Shown here one piece after another: positions 6,174 to 11,805 of a stretch of 11,805 nucleotides of DNA. A model generated the notes under the pieces. The model had not been told where the DNA came from. It searched no databases and saw only the letters and a program-made list of their open reading frames with translations. The position numbers and the translations under genes are program-made. Positions within the stretch are counted from its first letter, which is position 1. Every line of letters begins with the position of its first letter. The DNA is from DASUFI01 sp036274635 (GTDB lineage Bacteria; Planctomycetota; B15-G4). The DNA is taken from NCBI GenBank assembly GCA_036274635.1, contig DASUFI010000300.1, positions 1-11,805 on the forward strand. The letters run 5' to 3'.

Positions 6174-6193
6174 CGGTCGCCGTCAGGCGACCG
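6174..6193 (-). promoter_or_regulatory. Stem-loop just after the BMC-H stop codon
   Basis: A perfect 8-bp GC-rich inverted repeat (CGGTCGCC / GGCGACCG) around a 4-base loop, beginning three bases after the BMC-H stop in the transcript. No run of T follows on the minus strand (the sequence continues GTCTCTCAGCC), so it is not a classical intrinsic terminator. It is well placed to stabilise the upstream mRNA end or attenuate read-through, which would raise BMC-H relative to the downstream shell genes. Confidence 0.55.
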
Positions 6194-6196
6194 CGC

Positions 6197-6490
6197 TCAC
6201 TCCTCGGCCGCGGGCGTGACCTGCGGCAGGATCTGCTCGATCTCGCTGTGCGGCCGCGGGATCACGTGCACGGAGACCAGCTCGCCCACGCGGCGCGCGG
6301 CGGCGGCGCCGGCGTCCGTGGCAGCCTTGACCGCGCCCACCTCGCCGCGCACGAAGACGGTGACGTAGCCGCCCCCGATGCGCTCCTTGCCGATCAGCGT
6401 CACCTTGGCGGCCTTCACCATGGCGTCGGCCGCCTCGATGCTGCCGACGAGGCCCTTGGTCTCGATCATGCCCAGTGCGATCTGGCTCAT
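6197..6490 (-). CDS. BMC-H major hexameric shell protein (PduA/EutM/CsoS1 type)
   Basis: A 97-residue single-domain BMC protein, the typical main building block of shell facets. Seen: ALGMIETKGLVGSIEAADAM at the start, the stretch KAAKVTLIG, the pore loop RIGGGYVTV (residues 37-45), VRGEVGAVKAATDAG, and the end VHVIPRPH. The glycine-rich pore loop ending in Tyr, rather than the common GSG type, resembles the Haliangium ochraceum BMC-H. Start at ATG 6490 with GGAG eleven bases upstream. It follows the aldehyde dehydrogenase gene after 55 bases and is followed by an 88-base gap with two hairpins, the longest gap inside the operon. It is the only BMC-H in the window. Confidence 0.96.
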   Translation of the reverse strand: MSQIALGMIETKGLVGSIEAADAMVKAAKVTLIGKERIGGGYVTVFVRGEVGAVKAATDAGAAAARRVGELVSVHVIPRPHSEIEQILPQVTPAAEE

Positions 6491-6545
6491 CTGTCGTCAG
6501 TCTCCGTCGGCGCGCGGCCGGTGTGTGGAAGAGAGAGGGGGTGGA

Positions 6546-8258
6546 TCAGTTCCGGAATTTGATGGGCTTGGGCGTGGGGATCGCGCCGCCCTCGTAGGGC
6601 GGGCGCGTGCCCGTGGCCGGCGCGGCGCTGGCCGGCGCGGCCGCCGGCGCGGCCGGGCCGCGCGGGTCGACCGAGGGCCGCTCCGCGAAGGGCGAGGCCG
6701 GATGCGTGGGATTCCCCTGCCACACGACGCGCGCCTCGGCCATCACGCGCTCGGGCGTCGGCGCGCGCGGCGCGGGGATGGGAGAGCCCGTGCCCACCGC
6801 GCCGCTGCTGGTGGCCGCGCGCACGCCCGGCGCCGGCGCCACCGGCAGCTCGGTGAACTTGTACTCGCGCGGCGGCCCCTTGCTGAAGTCGGGGAAGCCC
6901 TCGACGAAGCCGTCGTAGCAGTAGCCCACGTGCTTGGTGAGCACCAGGTTGTGTGCCGAGATGTTGTCGCTGGTGATGTTGCCGCCGAAGGCGCCGCAGC
7001 CCAGCGTCATGCTGGGCACCAGTCCGGTGCCGTAGCCCACCGCGCCCTGCGCCGCCGGGGCGTTCACGAGGATGCGGTGCGTGGGCTTCTCCATCACGAA
7101 GCTCCAGATCACCTCCTCGTCGCGGCTGTGGATGGCCAGCGTGTGCCCGCGGCCGCCGAAGTTGAGGATCTGGATGCAGCGCTCGCAGCCCGCCTCCCAG
7201 CCGTCCTCGCAGTAGACGGTGAGGATGGGCGAGAGCTTCTCGACCGAGAGCGGGAAGTCCCAGCCGACGCCGGTCTCCTCCACCATGAGCACGGTGGTCG
7301 CCTCGGGCACGCTGAAGCCGGCCATCTTGGCGATCTGGTGCGGGAAGAGGCCGACGATGTCGGCGTTCACGCGCCGGCCGCGCACCACGATCTGCGCCAG
7401 CTTGTCGTGGTCCTCCGGCGTGAGCCAGTACGCGCCGTTGCGCACGAACTCCGCCTTGACCGCCTCGTAGACCGGCTTGTCGATGACCACGCTCTGCTCG
7501 CTGGCGCAGATCGTGCTGTTGTCGAAGGTCTGGCTGCCGACGATGGCGCGCACCGCGTGCCGGATGTCGGCGGTGCGCTCGATGTAGGCCGGCGCGTTGC
7601 CCGGCCCCACGCCGTAGGCCGGCTTGCCCATGCTGTAGGCGGCGCGCACGAGGTCCGGCCCGCCGGTGGCGAGGATGAGCGCCGTCTCGCGCGCCTTCAT
7701 GGCCTCGTGCGTGCCCTCGAGCGTGGGGCTGCTCATGCACAGGATGGCGTCGTCCGGGCAGCCGGCGGCGCGCGCGGCCTCGGCCATGACGCGCGTGCTC
7801 TCCCCGATGCAGCGGATGCCGCGCGGATGCGGCGACACCACCACCGTGTTGCGGGCCTTGATCGAGATGAGGATCTTGAACAGGGCCGTGCTGGTGGGGT
7901 TCGTGATGGGCACGATGGCCAGCACCACGCCGTAGGGCTCGGCCACCTGGTAGTACCGCCGCGCGTCGTCGCGGTGCACGACGCCTACGGTCTTCAGGTC
8001 CTTGAGCGACTCCCAGAGCAGGTCCGTGCAGAACTTGTTCTTCTGGTACTTGCCCACCGGGTTGCCGAAGCCCGACTCCTCCACCGCCAGCCGGGCCAGC
8101 TTCTCGCTCGCGTCGCTGCCGGCACGGGCCATGGCCTCGCAGATGCGGTCGATCTTCGCCTGATCGAACTTGCGCAGCGTGTCCCAGGCCTTGCGGGCGC
8201 GCCGGACGAGGTCCCGGGCCTCCTGGATGCTCTTCAGATCGGCGTCGGCAAGAATCAT
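6546..8258 (-). CDS. CoA-acylating aldehyde dehydrogenase (PduP/EutE family) with C-terminal tail
   Basis: A 570-residue enzyme, first gene of the BMC operon. The family converts an aldehyde to acyl-CoA with NAD+ and CoA inside microcompartments. Seen: the N-terminus DADLKSIQEARDLV; Asn120 in VPITNPTST (transition-state stabilising); the GVGPGNAPAYIE block (216-227); catalytic Cys251 in DNSTICASEQSVV; and LGCGAFGGNITSDN (419-432). PduP/EutE proteins are usually about 460-470 residues, so about 110 residues are extra at the C-terminus: a Pro/Ala-rich tail with a possible amphipathic helix at about 501-513 (TPERVMAEARVVW), plausibly an encapsulation peptide. The start is ATG 8258, matching family N-termini; an in-frame GTG at 8297 lacks a ribosome binding site. 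The aldehyde substrate cannot be told from the sequence. Confidence 0.94.
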   Translation of the reverse strand: MILADADLKSIQEARDLVRRARKAWDTLRKFDQAKIDRICEAMARAGSDASEKLARLAVEESGFGNPVGKYQKNKFCTDLLWESLKDLKTVGVVHRDDARRYYQVAEPYGVVLAIVPITNPTSTALFKILISIKARNTVVVSPHPRGIRCIGESTRVMAEAARAAGCPDDAILCMSSPTLEGTHEAMKARETALILATGGPDLVRAAYSMGKPAYGVGPGNAPAYIERTADIRHAVRAIVGSQTFDNSTICASEQSVVIDKPVYEAVKAEFVRNGAYWLTPEDHDKLAQIVVRGRRVNADIVGLFPHQIAKMAGFSVPEATTVLMVEETGVGWDFPLSVEKLSPILTVYCEDGWEAGCERCIQILNFGGRGHTLAIHSRDEEVIWSFVMEKPTHRILVNAPAAQGAVGYGTGLVPSMTLGCGAFGGNITSDNISAHNLVLTKHVGYCYDGFVEGFPDFSKGPPREYKFTELPVAPAPGVRAATSSGAVGTGSPIPAPRAPTPERVMAEARVVWQGNPTHPASPFAERPSVDPRGPAAPAAAPASAAPATGTRPPYEGGAIPTPKPIKFRN

Positions 8259-8360
8259 CGCGGGCGGATCGTATGGAAAGCCGGCCACGCGGTCCACACC
8301 GGCGCGACAGCGGGAAGATGCGGGCGGGATCAGGCCCCAGCGAGCGGAGGGCGCGGGGCG

Positions 8361-8372
8361 GATGAAGTCATC
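8361..8372. promoter_or_regulatory. Dyad GATGA-AG-TCATC in the divergent promoter region
   Basis: A perfect 5-base-arm inverted repeat in the 190-base gap between the BMC operon and the divergent msr gene. It lies about 100 bases before the aldehyde dehydrogenase start. Two exact CCCTGTGCG direct repeats lie alongside it at 8374-8382 and 8406-8414. This is a candidate operator. No convincing -35/-10 pair is visible on either strand. Confidence 0.3.
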
Positions 8373-8373
8373 G

Positions 8374-8414
8374 CCCTGTGCGCATGGAGCGCGCTGGCCG
8401 GCTATCCCTGTGCG
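8374..8414 (+). repeat. CCCTGTGCG direct repeats
   Basis: A 9-base sequence occurs exactly at 8374-8382 and 8406-8414, 32 bases apart (about three helical turns), in the divergent gap upstream of both the BMC operon and the msr gene. The helical phasing would suit paired sites for one DNA-binding protein. Two copies of nine bases are weak evidence in such GC-rich DNA. Confidence 0.25.
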
Positions 8415-8448
8415 AAACTATCGGCTGCCCACCCGACTCCAAGCTGCC

Positions 8449-9531
8449 ATGACCAAGCTCATCCCGATCGCCGCGCTCCTCCTCCTGCTCCTCCTGGTGA
8501 CCGCCATGTTCCGGCAGAACGCCGACAAGCCCGCCGCGCCCGCCAAGACGGCCGCCGGCGAGGCGCCGCTCGTGACCGTCCAGCTCCTCGACGACCAGGG
8601 CCAGCTCACCGGCCCGCTGCAGCTGCCCGCCGTGGTGCGCAGCGAGGCCGAGTGGAAGGCACGCCTCACGCCCGAGCAGTTCCGCATCATGCGCGAGGAG
8701 GGTACCGAGCGCGCCTTCTGCGGCCTGCTCTGGGACCACCACGAGGAGGGCCTGTACGCCTGCGCCGGCTGCGGCCTGCCGCTCTTCGCCAGCGCGCAGA
8801 AGTTCGAGTCGGGCACCGGCTGGCCCAGCTACTGGGCGCCGGTGGCGAAGGAGAACGTCGCCACGCGCACCGACAGCAGCATGTTCATGCAACGCACCGA
8901 GATCATGTGCGCGCGCTGCGGCAGCCACCTCGGGCACGTCTTCGACGACGGCCCGCCGCCCACCGGCCAGCGCTACTGCCTGAACAGCGAGTCGCTGGTG
9001 TTCACGGCCAAGCCGCTGCTGGGCGTGCAGCCGGAGGGCGCGCACAAGACCGAGACGGCCTACTTCGCCGGCGGCTGCTTCTGGGGCGTGGAGGAGAGCT
9101 TCCGCACGCTGCCGGGCGTGGTGGCCACGGCCACCGGCTACATGGGCGGCAGCACCAAGAGCCCCACCTACGAGTCGGTCTGCAGCCACACCACCGGCCA
9201 CGCCGAGACGGTGCAGGTGCAGTACGACCCGCAGCAGGTCCGCTACGTCGACCTGCTGGACGTCTTCTTCAAGTCGCACGACCCGACGCAGAAGAACCGC
9301 CAGGGCCCGGACTTCGGCGACCAGTACCGCTCCGCCGTCTTCGCGCGCGGGCCGGAGCAGCGCGCGGAGGCGGAGGCGAAGATCAAGTCGCTGCAGGGCA
9401 GCGGCCGCTTCGTGAACCCCATCGTCACCGAGGTGACCGACGCGCCCACCTTCTGGAAGGCCGAGGACTACCACCAGCAGTACCTGCTGAAGACCGGCCA
9501 GGCGTCGTGCCACGTGCCGGGAGGCAGCTGA
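8449..9531 (+). CDS. msrBA: Membrane-anchored MsrB-MsrA methionine sulfoxide reductase fusion
   Basis: A 360-residue bifunctional enzyme that repairs both diastereomers of methionine sulfoxide. Residues 4-21 are a Leu-rich segment (IPIAALLLLLLLVTAMF) without a lipobox Cys, so it is probably a signal anchor placing the enzyme in the periplasm. The MsrB domain (about 70-190) has zinc cysteines 105/108 (CAGCG) and 154/157 (CARCGSHLGHVF) and catalytic Cys177 in RYCLNS. The MsrA domain (about 203-355) has catalytic Cys210 in GGCFWGVEESF, GHAETVQVQYDP and KSHDPTQKNRQGPDFGDQYR, with Cys354 near the end as a likely resolving residue. Start at ATG 8449, where the hydrophobic anchor begins; no strong ribosome binding site is visible. 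The order B then A is the reverse of PilB-type MsrA-MsrB fusions. Confidence 0.93.
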   Translation: MTKLIPIAALLLLLLLVTAMFRQNADKPAAPAKTAAGEAPLVTVQLLDDQGQLTGPLQLPAVVRSEAEWKARLTPEQFRIMREEGTERAFCGLLWDHHEEGLYACAGCGLPLFASAQKFESGTGWPSYWAPVAKENVATRTDSSMFMQRTEIMCARCGSHLGHVFDDGPPPTGQRYCLNSESLVFTAKPLLGVQPEGAHKTETAYFAGGCFWGVEESFRTLPGVVATATGYMGGSTKSPTYESVCSHTTGHAETVQVQYDPQQVRYVDLLDVFFKSHDPTQKNRQGPDFGDQYRSAVFARGPEQRAEAEAKIKSLQGSGRFVNPIVTEVTDAPTFWKAEDYHQQYLLKTGQASCHVPGGS

Positions 9532-10235
9532 TCGCGCACGCCGTCGCCCGCCTGCGCGCCGAGCGCCTCGCGCGCTGCACGAAGCTGCAGCCCGTCCGCG
9601 GCTCGCGCCGCGCGCGCTGCGAGCGCTGCCGCATGCCGCTCTCGCACTGCCCCTGCGCGCTGCGGCCCGGGGTGCCGACGCGCGCCGGCTTCGCCCTGCT
9701 CATGCACGACGTCGAGGCGCTCAAGCCCAGCAACACGGGCTGGCTGGTGGCCGACGTGGTGCCCGACACCTGGGCCTTCGAGTGGTCGCGCACGGAGGTG
9801 GACCCGCGGCTCCCGACGCTGCTGGCCGATCCGCAGTGGCAGCCGTACGTGGTCTTCCCCGAGGGAGCCGCGGATCCGGCGCGCGTGATGCGGACGCCCG
9901 CGCCCGGCGGCCGCCCGCTCTTCGTGCTGCTGGACGGAAGCTGGCGCAACGCGCACAAGATGTTCCATCGCAGCCCGTACCTCGACCACCTGCCGGTGCT
10001 GGCCTTCCGTCCCGAGGAGCTCTCGCGCTACAGGCTGCGGCACCCCGTGCGCGACGTGCGCCTGTGCACGGCCGAAGCGGCGGCGCTGTGCCTCGGCGCG
10101 GCGGGCGAGGAGCGCGCGGCGCGCGCGCTGGACGCGTGGCTGGACGTCTTCGTGGCGCGCTCGATGGCCGCGCGGGTCAACGCCGCGCCGGACCTGCAGG
10201 ACGAGGCGCACCGGCGCCTGTCCGCACTCACGTAG
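9507..10235 (+). CDS. DTW-domain protein (tRNA-uridine aminocarboxypropyltransferase family)
   Basis: About 242 residues, in the family of E. coli TapT/YfiP, which adds the 3-amino-3-carboxypropyl group from S-adenosylmethionine to a tRNA uridine. Seen (numbering from GTG 9507): a zinc-type cluster C38-x2-C41 and C48-x-C50, LLMHDVEALKPSNTGWL (64-80), the DTW motif as DGSW at 143-146 with Ser in place of Thr, NAHKMF, and YRLRHPVRDVRLCTAEAAAL in the C-terminal part. The start is uncertain: there is no ATG before the zinc cluster. GTG 9507 overlaps the msr gene by 25 bases; CTG 9528 is an alternative with a GGGAGG very close. The gene is probably translationally coupled to msr. Cytoplasmic. Confidence 0.85.
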   Translation: MPRAGRQLIAHAVARLRAERLARCTKLQPVRGSRRARCERCRMPLSHCPCALRPGVPTRAGFALLMHDVEALKPSNTGWLVADVVPDTWAFEWSRTEVDPRLPTLLADPQWQPYVVFPEGAADPARVMRTPAPGGRPLFVLLDGSWRNAHKMFHRSPYLDHLPVLAFRPEELSRYRLRHPVRDVRLCTAEAAALCLGAAGEERAARALDAWLDVFVARSMAARVNAAPDLQDEAHRRLSALT

Positions 10236-10239
10236 GCGA

Positions 10240-10791
10240 CTAGCGCTCCGCGACGACCACCGCGCTCAGCGCTCCCTGGGCCTTGGCGCGCAGCCGATCC
10301 AGGATGACGCGGTCACCCGCGATGAGCGCGGCCCAGGGTGCATCGCTCTCGCGCGCCAGCACGACGCCGTCCCAGCGCGGCGCGCCGAGCGGCAGCAGCA
10401 GCTCCTCGACGTCCAGCTGCACGCCGGCGGGGCTGGCCAGCGGCAGCGGCGGCACGAAGTGCACGGCGACGCACACCGGCGCGCCCTGGGCCGTCGCCCA
10501 CGCCTGCGGATCCTGGCCCGCCTTGTGCTCGCGCTCGCGGCAGGTCGTCATGTAGGCGATGGCGTCCTCCCCGAGGGCCACGAGGGCCTCGCTGGGCACG
10601 TGCATCGCAGGCTCGCCGCCCACGAGCAACGCGACCTGGTGCGCCGGACCGAGCACCTGTGGAGGCGCGGACTCCGCCGGTGCGGGCGGCGGCGTCTGGG
10701 GCGGCTCGAGCAGCGTCTCTTCGTAGGGTGTGGTGCAGGCCAGCGGCAGCAGGGTGATGCCTGCGAGGACGAGCAGAACGGTGCGTCTCAT
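10240..10791 (-). CDS. Hypothetical exported protein, possible lipoprotein
   Basis: A 183-residue protein. Start at ATG 10791, with GGAGG six bases upstream. The N-terminus MRRTVLLVLAGITLLPLAC is a typical export signal with two Arg and a hydrophobic core. Cys19 could be lipidated, but the -3 residue is Pro, so the lipobox is imperfect. A Pro/Glu-rich linker follows (residues 21-46: EPPQTPPPAPAESAPP). The rest (about 47-183) has short alternating alpha/beta segments such as HQVALLVGG, VCVAVHFVPPLPL, VQLDVEELLLPLG and DRVILDRLRAKAQGA. I recognise no family. It converges on the DTW gene with only four bases between the stop codons. Confidence 0.7.
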   Translation of the reverse strand: MRRTVLLVLAGITLLPLACTTPYEETLLEPPQTPPPAPAESAPPQVLGPAHQVALLVGGEPAMHVPSEALVALGEDAIAYMTTCREREHKAGQDPQAWATAQGAPVCVAVHFVPPLPLASPAGVQLDVEELLLPLGAPRWDGVVLARESDAPWAALIAGDRVILDRLRAKAQGALSAVVVAER

Positions 10792-10804
10792 GGCGTGCCT
10801 CCGC

Positions 10805-10828
10805 GGTGGTGCGACCTGTCGCACAACC
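10805..10828. promoter_or_regulatory. Inverted repeat upstream of the exported-protein gene
   Basis: GTGCGA-CCTG-TCGCAC (10809-10824) is a perfect 6-bp inverted repeat, extended by GGT/ACC beyond one mismatch (10805-10828). It begins 14 bases upstream of ATG 10791, just before the ribosome binding site. It may be an operator or a 5'-leader hairpin. No T-run supports termination. Confidence 0.35.
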
Positions 10829-10966
10829 AGCCGCGCGCGGTCGCGGTGCGCCCCATTCAGCGCCGACTTTTCGTGGTGGCCGCGCGGACGACGGCAGGGC
10901 GGCCGCGCGTGGCAGCGGATCGTCCCCCACGTCGGCGCGCCTTGCCATTCCCGCGCCACGCGCCCA

Positions 10967-10996
10967 TTCCCACGGCCCGGCGCGCGCCCCTACAAT
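10967..10996 (+). promoter_or_regulatory. Possible sigma-70-like promoter for the VOC/zinc-ribbon gene
   Basis: TACAAT at 10991-10996 matches five of six positions of the -10 consensus and stands out in very GC-rich DNA. A weak -35 (TTCCCA, 10967-10972, four of six) lies 18 bases before it. It is 62 bases upstream of the ATG at 11059. Confidence 0.4.
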
Positions 10997-11058
10997 CCCC
11001 GCTTTCCGCGCCGGCCACCGGCCGCTGCACCGAACTCTTCACACGCAGGAGCACGCGC

Positions 11059-11760
11059 ATGGGCAACACGACCATGTATCCGATGTCGGTCATCCTCACC
11101 GTCCGCGACGCCGCGAAGAGCGTCGCGTGGTACCGCGACGTGCTGGGCTTCAAGCTGGAGCAGTCGTGGCCGGACGAGACGAAGCCCATGTGGGCCAACC
11201 TCGTCCTCGACGGCCAGTCCGTGATGCTGGGCCAGATGATGGACCCGGCCGCTTCCGGCGACATGTGCGCGCACGACCCGGCCGCCAAGGCGGAGTGGGA
11301 AGTGCTCTACAAGGAGATGCAGTCCAACAAGTCCGGCGTGGGCATCCAGACCTATCTGGCGGTCAAGGACATCGACGCCTACCACGCCACGATCATGAAG
11401 AAGGGCGTCAAGGCCACGCCGCCCAAGAACCAGTTCTACGGCCTGCGCGAGAGCCACGTGCAGGATCCCGACGGCTTCCGCTTCGTGTTCTACACGCTCA
11501 TCAAGATGTCCAGCTGCCAGTCCTGCGGCATGCCGCTCACCGACGCCAAGCCGGGCGAGATGTACTGCCAGTACTGCACGGACGAGCACGGCAAGCTGAA
11601 GCCCTACGAGACGGTGCTCGAGGGCACCACCACCGGCTACTTCATGGGCATGCAGAAGATGCCGCGCGACAAGGCCGAGGCGGCCGCGCGCGAGCACCTG
11701 TCCAGGATGCCGGCCTGGGCGGGCCGCAAGACCGGCCCCGAAAAGGTCGGCAGCCGCTGA
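11059..11760 (+). CDS. VOC (glyoxalase/bleomycin-resistance fold) domain fused to a zinc ribbon
   Basis: A 233-residue protein. Start at ATG 11059 with AGGAG at 11047-11051, seven bases upstream. Residues 7-147 form a VOC/PhnB-like domain: SVILTVRDAAKSVAWYRDVLGF (in residues 10-31), ANLVLDGQSVMLGQ, YLAVKDIDAYHATIMKKG and VQDPDGFRFVFY. The usual first metal ligand His near the start is not obvious, so the chemistry is uncertain. Residues 151-220 match the putative zinc-ribbon family with C153-x2-C156-G-M-P-L, C170-x2-C173 and a helical end (KAEAAAREHLSRM). Zinc-ribbon proteins of this kind usually stand alone and begin with CQSCGMPL, so this is a fusion. The internal ATG at 11506 has no ribosome binding site. 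Function unknown; probably a cytoplasmic small-molecule or DNA-binding protein. Confidence 0.88.
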   Translation: MGNTTMYPMSVILTVRDAAKSVAWYRDVLGFKLEQSWPDETKPMWANLVLDGQSVMLGQMMDPAASGDMCAHDPAAKAEWEVLYKEMQSNKSGVGIQTYLAVKDIDAYHATIMKKGVKATPPKNQFYGLRESHVQDPDGFRFVFYTLIKMSSCQSCGMPLTDAKPGEMYCQYCTDEHGKLKPYETVLEGTTTGYFMGMQKMPRDKAEAAAREHLSRMPAWAGRKTGPEKVGSR

Positions 11761-11805
11761 CCTGAAGCCCTGGCGACGTCTCCGCGGCCCGGTGCGCGCA
11801 GCCCG

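Noticed and set aside
8415..8448. Sigma-54-type GG/GC promoter before msrBA
   Set aside because: A TGGC element upstream (8395-8398) has no GC at the required ten-base spacing.
6378..9506. Very long plus-strand open frame (over 1,000 codons before the DTW domain)
   Set aside because: It lies antisense to the BMC-H and aldehyde dehydrogenase genes and out of frame with MsrBA. Its translation is Arg/His/Ala-rich with no domain. Only its 3' end, from about 9507, is the real DTW gene; the rest is a GC-rich shadow.
1..11805. Mobile elements, integrase, CRISPR array, tRNA or rRNA genes
   Set aside because: No transposase or integrase motifs, no regularly spaced repeats, and no cloverleaf or rRNA-like sequence seen. 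Base composition looks uniform, with no sign of recent transfer of the BMC operon.

Overview
The window is very GC-rich (about 70% by eye) and comes from a Gram-negative type of bacterium, because it encodes lipoproteins and an outer-membrane beta-barrel. Its centre is a bacterial microcompartment (BMC) operon on the minus strand. The shell proteins most resemble, from memory, those of Haliangium ochraceum. This points to Myxococcota or another high-GC lineage such as Planctomycetota; the sequence alone does not decide which.

Layout, left to right. Bases 1-178 (minus) hold the start of a lipoprotein gene cut by the window edge. Bases 277-1641 (minus) encode a UPF0210/DUF711 'PFL family' protein. 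A gene-free stretch (1642-2113) precedes a small membrane protein gene (2114-2410, plus), which converges on a lipoprotein/beta-barrel gene (2432-3124, minus).

The BMC operon runs from 8258 down to 3338. In transcription order it encodes a CoA-acylating aldehyde dehydrogenase with a long C-terminal tail, a BMC-H hexamer, a double-stacking-type BMC-T, two BMC-P pentamers, a second BMC-T, a small Cys-rich protein with an EutQ N-terminal-like module, and an ACT-domain protein carrying the same module. The last six genes overlap or nearly touch. They form a complete shell set (H, two T, two P) with one obvious cargo enzyme. No signature enzyme, phosphotransacylase or alcohol dehydrogenase lies in the window, so the substrate is unknown. 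The ACT protein is of UPF0237 type, a family usually encoded next to UPF0210, and the UPF0210 gene lies only about 1.7 kb downstream.

Right of the operon, divergent from it, are a membrane-anchored MsrB-MsrA methionine sulfoxide reductase fusion (8449-9531) and an overlapping DTW-domain gene (about 9507-10235). Then come a putative lipoprotein (10240-10791, minus) and a VOC domain/zinc-ribbon fusion protein (11059-11760, plus). These look like ordinary chromosomal genes unrelated to the BMC. I see no tRNA, rRNA, CRISPR array, insertion sequence or integrase.

The points most worth following are the apparently unassigned BMC type, the EutQ-N-like modules on two non-EutQ proteins, the link to the ACT/UPF0210 pair, and RNA hairpins placed at the BMC-H/BMC-T junction.
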